Source: CALBPI01 sp038529355 (GTDB lineage: Bacteria > Pseudomonadota > Gammaproteobacteria > Steroidobacterales > Woeseiaceae). Taken from it: a stretch of 64,000 nt of DNA. The notes beneath the pieces are model-generated. The model did not search any database. It was given only the letters and a program-made list of their open reading frames with translations, and had not been told where the DNA came from. The first letter of the stretch is position 1; every line of letters begins with the position of its first letter. The stretch lies in the NCBI GenBank assembly GCA_038529355.1, contig JBCBDU010000003.1, positions 1-64,000 on the forward strand, written 5' to 3'. The position numbers and the translations under genes were made by a program. Of the stretch, positions 1 through 8,344 are shown piece after piece.

Positions 1-681
1 GGCCAACTGCATGGCGGTAGCGAAACACCCCGGATGACCGATGTGAGTCGCATCCGTTTGCGCAAGCAACTCGGGCACGGCGCTGTCGAACGCGTTCAGC
101 AGGTGTGCAGCGCCATGGAGTTGGCCATCGCGCCGCTGCTCGCCGACATTGTCGACAACAGCGTGCTACACGCCGTTGGCATTACCGGCAGCACCGGCTC
201 GGGCAAGAACCCGTCCGCAACCACCCATACGCCGGAACGTCACAGCAACCTGTTTGCCTACAAGGCGCTTGAACACCGCCACACGCCGGAGGTGGTTGCG
301 CAGCTGGAGCGCTTCAGCGGCCGGCGCCCGAACGTTCAGTTCGTGCCGCACTCAGGCCCGTTTGCGCGCGGTATCCACATGACCGTCATGGCCACGGCGC
401 ACAAACCGGTGACCACCGAAACTCTGCGGGAAACGGTCGCCAGCTTTTATGCCGACAAACCTTTCGTGCGCGTCGTCGATGGTATGCCCCGCATCAAGAA
501 TGTCGTGGCCAGCAACTACGCCGAAATCGGTGTCGCTGCCAACGGCGTCAACATCGTTGTCACCGCTGTCATCGACAATCTCGTCAAGGGCGCAGCCGGC
601 GGCGCCTTGCAATGGATGAACCGGCTGCTCGAGTTGCCGGAAACCGCCGGGCTGACACAAGCAGCACCGGCATGGACGTAA
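1..681 (+). CDS. argC: N-acyl-gamma-glutamyl-phosphate reductase, C-terminal part
   Basis: Third step of arginine synthesis: NADPH-dependent reduction of N-acylglutamyl phosphate to the semialdehyde, in the cytoplasm. The reading frame is open from base 1, so the N-terminal NADP-binding domain and the catalytic cysteine lie outside the window. What remains is the C-terminal half, with the family motif HSGPFARGIH near the middle and a GNP-like turn (GSGKNPSATTH) before it. It ends with TAA four bases before the argD ATG and is the first visible gene of an argC-argD-argF'-argB-argH operon. Because argF' looks specific for succinylated intermediates, the acyl group handled here may be succinyl rather than acetyl; that is inference. 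The family call is secure. Confidence 0.93.
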   Translation, partial: GQLHGGSETPRMTDVSRIRLRKQLGHGAVERVQQVCSAMELAIAPLLADIVDNSVLHAVGITGSTGSGKNPSATTHTPERHSNLFAYKALEHRHTPEVVAQLERFSGRRPNVQFVPHSGPFARGIHMTVMATAHKPVTTETLRETVASFYADKPFVRVVDGMPRIKNVVASNYAEIGVAANGVNIVVTAVIDNLVKGAAGGALQWMNRLLELPETAGLTQAAPAWT

Positions 682-685
682 CATC

Positions 686-1843
686 ATGAACGCCAGTGAC
701 ACAGAGCGGCAATACACGCTGCCGGTCTACCCACAGTTAGACTTTGAACCGGTTGCCGGCGAAGGCGCCTGGCTGATCGACGGTAGCGGTCGACGTATTC
801 TTGACCTGTATGGCGGGCACGCCGTCGCAGTGCTCGGTTACGACCATCAGCCATTGCTGGATGCGGTGCATACGCAGCTCGATACGCTGCCGTTCCAATC
901 GAATGCCGTCGCCATGCAGGTACGCGCCGATGCTGCTCGCAGGCTGGTGGATTTCGCACCGCCCCATCTTACGCATGCATTTTTCGTGAACAGCGGCGCT
1001 GAGGCAAACGAAAATGCATTGCGGCTAGCGTTTCTGGCTACCGGACGCAAGCGGATCGTTGCCGTGGAGCATGCGTTTCACGGACGCACCGCAGCGGCTG
1101 CGGCCGTGACCTGGGGCAGCGCCAAACGCTGGTATGCATTCCCTTCCCTGCCATTCGACGTCACATTCGTGCCGCGCAACGATATCGCTGCCGCGCAGGC
1201 AGCATTCGATGCTGATGTTGCTGCGGTCATTGTCGAGCCGGTACAGGGCGTTGCCGGTGCCTTTGATCTGGACGCAGACTTTTTGGATGCCCTGGGCTCG
1301 GCAGCGCACAGCGCAGGCGCTTTGTTCATTGCCGACGAAGTGCAAAGTGGCATGGGTCGCAGTGGCAAACCATTCGCCATTGATGACACGAACGTCAAAG
1401 CGGACATCGTGACCAGCGCCAAGTCGCTCGGAGGTGGTATCCCGTGCGGCGCAGTGCTGACGACGACGGCGATCGCCGAACAGTGTCGCTTCGGCGATCT
1501 GGGCACAACCTTTGGCGGTGGTCCGCTGGCGGCAGCGGCGATCAGCGCCGTCGTCGATGCCATCAACGACAATGGTCTGATGGCCAATGCGGCAGCGCGC
1601 GAGGCACAGGTGCGCAGCACCTGCGTTGCAGGTCCGGTGCACGCCGTGCAAGGCCGCGGGTTGTTGCTGGGGCTGGTGACCAAAGGCCCTGCCAAGACCG
1701 TGCGCAATGCACTGCTCGAACACAACATCCTGACCGGCACGAGCGGAGATCCGCACGTTTTGCGAATTCTTGCGCCGCTGACAATTACCGAACACGACAT
1801 TCAACAACTGGCCGAGGCGCTGCACGCGCTGCCGGCGGAGTAA
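686..1843 (+). CDS. argD: N-acylornithine aminotransferase
   Basis: Class III PLP-dependent aminotransferase that converts N-acylglutamate semialdehyde to N-acylornithine using glutamate. The 385 residues match the usual family length. The cofactor lysine is K246 in TSAKSLGGG, preceded by IADEVQSGMGRSG, the classical class III signature (Asp holding the PLP ring nitrogen). FVNSGAEANENALRLA is the phosphate-binding region. It starts four bases after argC and ends four bases before argF', so all three are probably on one mRNA. There is no strong Shine-Dalgarno sequence before the ATG, which suggests translation is coupled to argC. Acetyl versus succinyl preference cannot be read from the sequence. 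Confidence 0.93.
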   Translation: MNASDTERQYTLPVYPQLDFEPVAGEGAWLIDGSGRRILDLYGGHAVAVLGYDHQPLLDAVHTQLDTLPFQSNAVAMQVRADAARRLVDFAPPHLTHAFFVNSGAEANENALRLAFLATGRKRIVAVEHAFHGRTAAAAAVTWGSAKRWYAFPSLPFDVTFVPRNDIAAAQAAFDADVAAVIVEPVQGVAGAFDLDADFLDALGSAAHSAGALFIADEVQSGMGRSGKPFAIDDTNVKADIVTSAKSLGGGIPCGAVLTTTAIAEQCRFGDLGTTFGGGPLAAAAISAVVDAINDNGLMANAAAREAQVRSTCVAGPVHAVQGRGLLLGLVTKGPAKTVRNALLEHNILTGTSGDPHVLRILAPLTITEHDIQQLAEALHALPAE

Positions 1844-1847
1844 CACG

Positions 1848-2855
1848 ATGCAGCAATTTCACCACCTGGGCGATTTCTCGCACGAACAGATCGATCACCT
1901 GCTGGCGCTGGCCAAACGCCTTGAGCACCACCCGGAGCCCCGCGCACTCGAAGGCAAAGTGCTGTCGCTGCTGTTCCTGAGCCCGTCGCTGCGCACATTG
2001 GCGTCGTTTCAGGCGGCGATGGCGCGTCTGGGCGGCGGCTCGTTTGTCATCTCACCGGATATGTCGATCCATGGCCTCGAATCGCGTTATGGCATTGTCA
2101 TGGACGGCTCGGCTGCCGAGCACATTCGTGAAGCGGTGCCGGTCATCGCCTCTTATGGCGACGCGATCGGTATTCGCGCCTTTGCCGAGCGCAAGAATCT
2201 GGACAATGACATCGCAGAAAACTCGTTCACGTCGCTGACCGACCTGATCGATACACCGTGGATCAACATGGAATCGGCAATGAGCCATCCGTGCCAGAGC
2301 CTGGCCGACTGGAAAACGCTGGATGATTTCTCGGTGCCGAGCAACGGCAGCAAATTCGTCTTGAGTTGGGCCTGGCATCCGAAGGCGTTGCCACTGGCGG
2401 TACCCGCCAGCACGCTGCACATGGCCGCAATGCGCGGCATGGATGTCACCGTGCTGCGGCCGGAAGGTTTTGCGTTGCCTGAGCCCATCATGCAAAGCGC
2501 GCGCGACGCTGCCGCGGCTAGCGGCGGCTCCGTGACCGAAACTGATGACCGCAAAGCGGCGATGGAAAACGCGACCATCATTTACGCCAAGAGCTGGTCA
2601 TCGACCAGTCACTACGGCGACAAACTGGGCGACGAACAACAGCGCGCCGACCTGCAGCACTGGTGCGTCGACGAACCGTGGTTCGACAACGCCAAAGACG
2701 ATTGCAAATTCATGCACTGTCTGCCAGTGCGACGCGGCGTTGTCGTCAGCGATGCGATCCTGGATGGGCCGCGCAGTATTGTGATTCCCGAAGCGCGCAA
2801 CCGCATGCTCGCGCAAATGGCTGTGTTGCATGAAATGATGGGAGATCACGAATGA
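1848..2855 (+). CDS. argF': N-acylornithine carbamoyltransferase, probably N-succinylornithine type
   Basis: A transcarbamylase of the acylornithine branch, not ordinary OTC. It has the branch motifs ESAMSHPCQSLADW, IIYAKSW and MHCLPVRR, and 335 residues. In the characterised pair, Xanthomonas Glu92 gives acetylornithine specificity and Bacteroides Pro90 gives succinylornithine specificity; Ala, Ser, Val or Pro at that site converts the Xanthomonas enzyme to the succinyl form. Here the aligned residue in MDGSAAEHI is Ala90. The Xanthomonas carboxylated lysine after the HCLP motif (RRNVK) is also absent, being RRGVV here. The carbamoyl-phosphate loop reads SLRTLAS, with Leu51 where an Arg is usual. 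The stop overlaps the argB start (ATGA). Family certain; substrate inferred. Confidence 0.88.
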   Translation: MQQFHHLGDFSHEQIDHLLALAKRLEHHPEPRALEGKVLSLLFLSPSLRTLASFQAAMARLGGGSFVISPDMSIHGLESRYGIVMDGSAAEHIREAVPVIASYGDAIGIRAFAERKNLDNDIAENSFTSLTDLIDTPWINMESAMSHPCQSLADWKTLDDFSVPSNGSKFVLSWAWHPKALPLAVPASTLHMAAMRGMDVTVLRPEGFALPEPIMQSARDAAAASGGSVTETDDRKAAMENATIIYAKSWSSTSHYGDKLGDEQQRADLQHWCVDEPWFDNAKDDCKFMHCLPVRRGVVVSDAILDGPRSIVIPEARNRMLAQMAVLHEMMGDHE

Positions 2856-3784
2856 ACAACCGCAGTGAACGCGCGATTGTGGTCTCGGCTCTCAAGCACG
2901 CAGCTCCGTACATTCGGTTGTTCAAGAAAAAGGTGTTCGTACTGAAGGCCGGCGGCGAAGTGTTTGCCGATCAGGCCACCACGCGGGCATTGATGGAGCA
3001 AGTCGGCATCCTGCACCAGGTCGGCATTCGTGTTGTGCTGGTGCACGGCGGAGGCCCGCAATCCACCGAACTCGCTAATGCACTGGGCATGGATGCAACG
3101 TTCGTAGACGGCCGCCGCGTGACCGACGCGGCGTCGCTCAATGTCTCCGCGATGGTGCTGAACGGTCAGATCAACACGCGCATTCTTGCCGCCTGTCGCG
3201 ACCTCGACGTGCCCGCCGTCGGTATCAGCGGCGTCGACGCCGGACTGATACGTGCGCATCGGCGTCCGCCGGTTGCCACCAACGATGGCGAAGTCGATTA
3301 CGGCCATGTCGGCGACATCGAAGCCGTCGACGCTGACATCCTGCGCAAACAACTGGACAACGGTCTGATGCCGGTCGTCAGTCCGCTGTCGGCTGACGAG
3401 AACGGCGAATTGTTGAACATCAACGCCGACACTGTCGCCGCTGCGATCGCAGCCGAACTTGATGCCGAGAAGCTGATTCTGGCCACCGGCGCTGCCGGCA
3501 TTCTTGAAGACGTCAACGATCCACGCTCATTAGTCAGCTATGTCGACCGCAAGGGTCTAGTCGCACTGCGCGATGCCGGCAAGCTCGCCGATGGTATGTT
3601 GCCGAAAGCTGCGGCGATCGATGCCGCGCTGGAAGGCGGCGTCAAGCGTGTGCACATCATCTCGCACAAGCTGGCCGACAGTTTGTTGCTGGAAGTGTTC
3701 ACAAACGAAGGCACCGGCACGCTGGTCGTCAACTCGATCGATGCACTGACGCCGGCCGAACAATCCGTGGGACAAGACGCATGA
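2852..3784 (+). CDS. argB: N-acylglutamate kinase
   Basis: Phosphorylates the gamma-carboxyl of N-acylglutamate using ATP, in the cytoplasm. It is an amino-acid kinase fold protein of 310 residues. The N-terminal VFVLKAGGEVF is the phosphate-binding strand, VVLVHGGGPQ is the second glycine loop, LNINADTVAAAIA is the substrate region, and LADGMLPKAAAIDAAL is the C-terminal nucleotide-site helix. There is no GNAT domain, so this is not the fused synthase/kinase of Xanthomonas. It has an extra N-terminal segment of about 25 residues before the kinase core. It is coupled by ATGA overlaps to argF' upstream and argH downstream. No N-acylglutamate synthase gene is seen in the window. Confidence 0.92.
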   Translation: MNNRSERAIVVSALKHAAPYIRLFKKKVFVLKAGGEVFADQATTRALMEQVGILHQVGIRVVLVHGGGPQSTELANALGMDATFVDGRRVTDAASLNVSAMVLNGQINTRILAACRDLDVPAVGISGVDAGLIRAHRRPPVATNDGEVDYGHVGDIEAVDADILRKQLDNGLMPVVSPLSADENGELLNINADTVAAAIAAELDAEKLILATGAAGILEDVNDPRSLVSYVDRKGLVALRDAGKLADGMLPKAAAIDAALEGGVKRVHIISHKLADSLLLEVFTNEGTGTLVVNSIDALTPAEQSVGQDA

Positions 3785-4965
3785 GTCGACTGTGGGACAA
3801 AGGCACAAGCCTCGACGATCGCGTGCTGCGCTACACCGCCGGCGAAGATCATCAGCTCGACGAGCGTCTGGTGGCCTACGACGTGCAAGCCTCCAGCGCG
3901 CACGTTGCGATGCTGCACAGCCAGGATCTGATCACGGCGGAGGATTGCACCGCGATCATCGATGGCCTGACAGCGCTCGGCGCAGCACACGCGAACGGCG
4001 AGTGGCATATCGCTTTGCAGGAAGAAGACGTGCACACGGCGCTGGAGTCACGGTTAACGGACAGCATCGGCGCTGCGGGCGGGCGCCTGCACCTGGGTCG
4101 CTCGCGCAACGATCAGGTGCTCGCCGCGTTGCGGTTGTACCTGCGCGACGCCGTCGAGATGCTGGCAACGCGCGCCAGCGATGTGATCGGCGCGTTGTTT
4201 GAGCTGGCCGGGCGCGAAGCCGAAACGGCGCTACCCGGCTACACACACATGCAACAGGCGATGCCGAGTTCGGTGCCGCTGTGGGCAGCCGGCTTCGCCA
4301 GTAATCTGCAGGACGATGTTGACGGCCTGCGACGCACGCTGGCGCGCATCAGTCTGTCTCCGTTGGGCAGCGCGGCCGGCTACGGCACGCCAGGCGTGCC
4401 GATTGATCGACAGCAAACCGCCGATACGCTGAATTTTGCCAGCGTGCAGGAGCCGGTGACGGCAGTACAACTGTCGCGCGGCAAGGCCGAGGCCAGTCTG
4501 TGCTTTGAGATCACGCTGCTACTCGGCGACTGCGCGCGTATCGCCAATGATCTATTGCTGTTCTACACCCAGGAGTTCGCCTACGTCAGTCTGCCGCAAT
4601 CGCTAACTACCGGCTCCTCGATCATGCCGCAGAAACGCAACCCGGATGTGCTGGAGCTCGTACGTGCAGCGCCTGCCACGGCGCAAGCTTGCCTCGATGA
4701 GTGCCTGATGCTCACGCAAAAACTGACGTCCGGCTATCACCGCGACCTGCAGCGCTTGAAGTCGCCACTGTTCCGCGCGATCGATCTGGCCGACGACACG
4801 CTCGCCATCATGCAACCGATGCTGCAGGGCGTGCGCTTTCAACCGGCCAACATTCAGCTGCATGATGGTCTGTACGCCGCCGAAGCAGCCAATCGCATGG
4901 TTGTCGATGAAGGCATGAGTTTCCGCGACGCCTACCGGGAGATCGGCAAGCGCTTCGCGGACTGA
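3781..4965 (+). CDS. argH: Argininosuccinate lyase, short C-terminus
   Basis: Splits argininosuccinate into arginine and fumarate, the last step of the pathway. The fumarase/aspartase signature GSSIMPQKRNPD is intact, as are LGRSRNDQV and the catalytic-histidine region PGYTHMQQAMPSS. The sequence resembles the Bacteroidetes form more than the Escherichia coli form. At 394 residues it is some 50-60 residues shorter than usual: it stops just after the FRDAYREIG helix, and the rest of the C-terminal domain is missing. No continuation is visible before the next gene. The start overlaps argB by four bases. A small hairpin follows the stop. Confidence 0.92.
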   Translation: MSRLWDKGTSLDDRVLRYTAGEDHQLDERLVAYDVQASSAHVAMLHSQDLITAEDCTAIIDGLTALGAAHANGEWHIALQEEDVHTALESRLTDSIGAAGGRLHLGRSRNDQVLAALRLYLRDAVEMLATRASDVIGALFELAGREAETALPGYTHMQQAMPSSVPLWAAGFASNLQDDVDGLRRTLARISLSPLGSAAGYGTPGVPIDRQQTADTLNFASVQEPVTAVQLSRGKAEASLCFEITLLLGDCARIANDLLLFYTQEFAYVSLPQSLTTGSSIMPQKRNPDVLELVRAAPATAQACLDECLMLTQKLTSGYHRDLQRLKSPLFRAIDLADDTLAIMQPMLQGVRFQPANIQLHDGLYAAEAANRMVVDEGMSFRDAYREIGKRFAD

Positions 4966-4969
4966 CGGC

Positions 4970-4986
4970 GGCAAGGTACACTTGCC
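4970..4986 (+). terminator. Small hairpin after argH
   Basis: A perfect inverted repeat, GGCAAG - five bases - CTTGCC, lies four bases past the argH stop and 24 bases before the thioesterase gene. Only a short T run follows, so it is more likely a weak attenuator or mRNA-processing hairpin than a full terminator. Confidence 0.35.
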
Positions 4987-5010
4987 AGTCTTTGATCCGC
5001 GAGTGACGCC

Positions 5011-5442
5011 ATGATCTGGTTCAACGACGCCAAGCCGACGATTGATGCGCTCAATCAGCTCAGCGCCAACACGCTGCTGACGCACCTGGACATTCGTTTC
5101 ACCGAGATCGGTGATGACTTCATCACAGCGACGATGCCGGTCGACGACCGCACCCGCCAGCCCTACGGCATCCTGCACGGTGGCGCAACGGTCGTGCTGG
5201 CCGAATCGCTGGGTAGCACCGCTGCGGCCTGCTGTGTCGACTTGACGAAAAAGCGCGTCGTCGGACTCGATATCAATGCCAACCATTTGCGCAGCGTGCC
5301 GAACGGCCACGTCACTGCAACAACCACGCCGATTCACATTGGTCGCTCGACGCATGTGTGGAGCATCACGCAAGTCGACGATGCCGGCCGCAACGTTGCA
5401 ATCTCACGTCTGACGATGGCCGTCATCGATCAGCAACGATGA
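5011..5442 (+). CDS. Hotdog-fold acyl-CoA thioesterase (PaaI/YdiI type)
   Basis: A cytoplasmic acyl-CoA thioesterase of the YdiI/EntH-like family, 143 residues, the usual single-domain length. The hotdog signature is clear: GILHGGATVVLAES holds the Gly-Gly turn and the catalytic Glu at the end of the central helix, and MPVDDRTRQPYG precedes it as in YdiI. The closest known relatives act on hydroxynaphthoyl-CoA or enterobactin precursors, but the substrate cannot be deduced here. It follows argH by 45 bases and its stop overlaps the next ATG (ATGA). It may therefore be co-transcribed with the lipoprotein gene and polA. Confidence 0.85.
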   Translation: MIWFNDAKPTIDALNQLSANTLLTHLDIRFTEIGDDFITATMPVDDRTRQPYGILHGGATVVLAESLGSTAAACCVDLTKKRVVGLDINANHLRSVPNGHVTATTTPIHIGRSTHVWSITQVDDAGRNVAISRLTMAVIDQQR

Positions 5443-5606
5443 TGCGCAAAACACCACTGCTGGTTTTGCTCGCAACCTGCCTTGCAGCCTGCGGTCAGAC
5501 CGGCGATCTGTATCTACCAGAGCCGGCAACGGGCACGCCGACCGAACGTGTACCCGACACCACCACCGACAAAGAAGACGATGACGAAAAAACTCCTGCT
5601 GGTTGA
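5439..5606 (+). CDS. lptM: LptM-like small outer-membrane lipoprotein
   Basis: A 55-residue lipoprotein precursor. The signal peptide ends in a good lipobox, LAAC, giving a mature protein that begins CGQTGDLYLPEP. This matches the LptM (YifL) pattern CGxxGPLYxP. In Escherichia coli, LptM helps oxidise and assemble the LptD lipopolysaccharide translocon. The remainder is short, acidic and Thr/Pro rich, with no domain. The start overlaps the thioesterase stop (ATGA), and the 3' end overlaps polA by 26 bases. The usual neighbours of lptM, lysA and dapF, are absent. The assignment rests on the short motif around the lipidated cysteine. Confidence 0.75.
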   Translation: MMRKTPLLVLLATCLAACGQTGDLYLPEPATGTPTERVPDTTTDKEDDDEKTPAG

Positions 5607-8280
5607 CGGCTCCTCGTATTTGTTTCGCGCATTCCACGCGCTGCCGCCGCTGACGAATTCGTCCGGCGAGCCTACCGGCGCCATCCATGGCGTGTTGAAC
5701 ATGCTGAACAAGCTACTGCGCGACGAGCAGCCAGACTACGTCGGCGTCGTGTTCGATGCTTCGGGCAAGACGTTCCGCGATGACATGTTCGATGATTACA
5801 AAGCGCAACGTCCGCCGATGCCGGACGACTTGCGCAGCCAGATCCAACCGCTGCACGACATCGTCGCGGCAATGGGTCTGCCGTTGTTAGTCGTGAAAGG
5901 CGTCGAAGCCGACGACGTCATCGGCACGCTCGCTGTGCAAGGCGCCGAAGCCGGAGTCGATGTCGCTGTTTCAACCAGCGACAAGGACATGGCGCAGCTC
6001 GTCAAACCGGGTATCACGCTGGTCAATACGATGAGCAACACGGTGCTCGATCGCGACGGCGTCAAGGCAAAATTCGATGTGTGGCCGGAGCAGATCATCG
6101 ACTATCTGGCGCTGGTTGGCGACAGCGCCGATAACATTCCAGGCGTGCCGAAAGTCGGCGCCAAGACAGCGGCTAAATGGCTCGGCCTGTACGACAGTAT
6201 CGAAGGCATTATCGAACATGCTGATGACATCACGGGCAAAGTCGGCGAGAGCCTACGTGAACACATTGAACCGCTCGCGATGTATCAGGCGCTAACGACG
6301 ATCAAGTGCGACGTCGAGCTTGAGAACAGTGTCACCGAGCTGGCAGCAACCGACCCGGATACGGATGCACTGCGCGCGCTGTACCAGCGTTGGGAGTTAC
6401 GCACGCTGCTGCGCCAGCTGGACGAATCCGCCAATGGCGATGAACCGGTGACGGCGGCAACGAGCGAGGCTCATGCCACCGAATTCGATGTCGTGCTCGA
6501 CGACAACGCTCTCGATGCTTGGCTGACGACTATTGATGCTGCGAAGCTGACCGCCATCGACACCGAAACCACCAGTCTCGACTACATGGCCGCAGAACTG
6601 GTCGGCATCAGCCTCGCTGTAGAGCCTGGCAAGGCGGCCTACATTCCGGTGGCGCACAACTATGACGGTGCGCCCACGCAACTGGCGCGCGATCACGTAC
6701 TGAAAAAAATCCGTCCGTTTCTCGAAGATGCAAACAAAGCCAAAGTTGGCCATCACCTGAAATACGATGCGCACATTTTCGCGCGCTACGACATCACGCT
6801 GGCCGGCACACTTGAAGATTCGATGTTGCAGTCGTACGCACTGAACAGCACCGCCTCGCGCCACGATATGGATTCGCTGGCGCAGCACTATCTGGGCGTT
6901 ACCACGACCAAATACGAATCGGTCGCGGGCAAGGGTGCCAAACAGGTTACGTTCGACAAGGTTGACCTCGATATCGCCGCGCCGTACGCCGCCGAAGACG
7001 CCGACATCACGCTGCGCCTGCACGAGCATTTGGGCACTGAACTTGCCAAGACGCAATCGCTGGCAAATGTTTACAGCGATATCGAGCGACCGCTGGTGCC
7101 GGTGCTGTTCGATATGGAAGAGCACGGTGTGCTGCTCGATTGCGATGCATTGCATGCGCAGAGTAAGGAGCTCGCCGACAGCATGGCCGAGCTGGAACAA
7201 AAAGCGCACGCTCTGGCCGGCAAGAGCTTCAATCTCGGTTCACCGAAACAGCTCACTGAAATCCTGTTCGACGAGCAGGGTTTGCCCGTGTTGCGCAAGA
7301 CGCCGAAAGGCGCACCGTCAACGGCAGAAGATGTGCTGGCCGAATTGGCCGCAGAGTACGAGCTGCCCGAGGTTATTCTTGAGTATCGCAGCGTGTCGAA
7401 ACTCAAGAGCACGTACACCGACAAGTTGCCCACACTGATCGCCGACGATGATCGACTGCACACGTCTTATCATCAGGCAGTGGCAGCAACCGGTCGCTTG
7501 TCCTCGTCCGACCCGAACCTGCAGAACATTCCGATTCGCACGGCAATGGGACGACGCATTCGACAGGCGTTCATCGCACCCAAAGGCTACCGCTTGCTCG
7601 CTGCCGACTATTCGCAGATCGAGTTACGCATCATGGCGCATTTGTCGCAGGACGCCGGCTTGCTCAAGGCATTCGCCGAGGATGCCGACGTGCACCGCGC
7701 AACAGCCGCTGAAGTGTTCGGCGTCTCGCTCAACACAGTCACCAGTGATCAGCGACGCTCGGCCAAGGCTATCAACTTCGGGTTGATCTACGGCATGTCG
7801 GCATTCGGACTGGCGCGCCAACTCAACATTGGCCGCGGCGAGGCGCAAAAATATGTCGACCTGTACTTCGAGCGCTACCCGGGTGTGCACGACTACATGG
7901 AGCGCACGCGCAAGCAGGCGCATGACAACGGCTACGTCGAGACACTGAAAGGCCGTCGTCTGTATCTGCCCGAGATCAAATCGCGCAACGCGCAACGTCG
8001 CCAATACGCCGAGCGCAGTGCGATCAACGCGCCGATGCAGGGCAGCGCCGCCGACATCATCAAACTGGCCATGCTGGATGTGCACCACTGGATTCGCAGC
8101 GCCAACATCGACGCGCGCCTGATCATGCAGGTGCACGATGAACTGGTGTTGGAAGTGGCCAACGATGCGGCCGAGCAGATCATGTCCGAAGTCACGCAAC
8201 GCATGAGCCGTGCAACGACGATTGATGTGCCGCTGAAAGTCGATGCCGCGCTTGGCGACAACTGGGACGAAGCGCACTAA
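5581..8280 (+). CDS. polA: DNA polymerase I
   Basis: Gap filling, primer removal and excision repair in the cytoplasm. All three domains are present. The 5' nuclease spans about residues 1-290 (LLLVDGSSYLFRAFHAL, GVEADDVIGTLA, GDSADNIPGVP). The proofreading domain spans about 310-500, with D327 and E329 in DTETT, KVGHHLKYD and AAEDADIT retained, so it should be active. The polymerase domain carries D676 in DYSQIELR, NFGLIYGMSAFGL and D853 in QVHDELV. The ATG at 5581 gives 899 residues. A longer frame from 5482 adds unconserved sequence inside lptM. The gene overlaps lptM, so its ribosome site lies within that gene. Confidence 0.97.
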   Translation: MTKKLLLVDGSSYLFRAFHALPPLTNSSGEPTGAIHGVLNMLNKLLRDEQPDYVGVVFDASGKTFRDDMFDDYKAQRPPMPDDLRSQIQPLHDIVAAMGLPLLVVKGVEADDVIGTLAVQGAEAGVDVAVSTSDKDMAQLVKPGITLVNTMSNTVLDRDGVKAKFDVWPEQIIDYLALVGDSADNIPGVPKVGAKTAAKWLGLYDSIEGIIEHADDITGKVGESLREHIEPLAMYQALTTIKCDVELENSVTELAATDPDTDALRALYQRWELRTLLRQLDESANGDEPVTAATSEAHATEFDVVLDDNALDAWLTTIDAAKLTAIDTETTSLDYMAAELVGISLAVEPGKAAYIPVAHNYDGAPTQLARDHVLKKIRPFLEDANKAKVGHHLKYDAHIFARYDITLAGTLEDSMLQSYALNSTASRHDMDSLAQHYLGVTTTKYESVAGKGAKQVTFDKVDLDIAAPYAAEDADITLRLHEHLGTELAKTQSLANVYSDIERPLVPVLFDMEEHGVLLDCDALHAQSKELADSMAELEQKAHALAGKSFNLGSPKQLTEILFDEQGLPVLRKTPKGAPSTAEDVLAELAAEYELPEVILEYRSVSKLKSTYTDKLPTLIADDDRLHTSYHQAVAATGRLSSSDPNLQNIPIRTAMGRRIRQAFIAPKGYRLLAADYSQIELRIMAHLSQDAGLLKAFAEDADVHRATAAEVFGVSLNTVTSDQRRSAKAINFGLIYGMSAFGLARQLNIGRGEAQKYVDLYFERYPGVHDYMERTRKQAHDNGYVETLKGRRLYLPEIKSRNAQRRQYAERSAINAPMQGSAADIIKLAMLDVHHWIRSANIDARLIMQVHDELVLEVANDAAEQIMSEVTQRMSRATTIDVPLKVDAALGDNWDEAH

Positions 8281-8312
8281 CGCAACTACCGGCGAATTTG
8301 TGCAAAAGAATG

Positions 8313-8339
8313 GAACTTGTGCCGAACCGCATGCTCTAA
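8313..8339 (+). promoter_or_regulatory. Sigma-E/AlgU-type promoter
   Basis: GAACTT at 8313-8318 and TCTAA at 8335-8339 are separated by 16 bases. This matches the envelope-stress sigma consensus GAACTT-N16-TCTRA. It lies 33 bases past the polA stop and would start a transcript near 8345, directly upstream of the hairpin RNA and terminator. In Pseudomonas the ErsA RNA at the same locus is known to be AlgU-dependent. Confidence 0.75.
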
Positions 8340-8344
8340 CTCTA

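Noticed and set aside
5482..5580. Extended N-terminus of DNA polymerase I
   Set aside because: It is an out-of-frame reading of the lptM gene; PolA proteins start at the LLLVDGSSYLFR strand.
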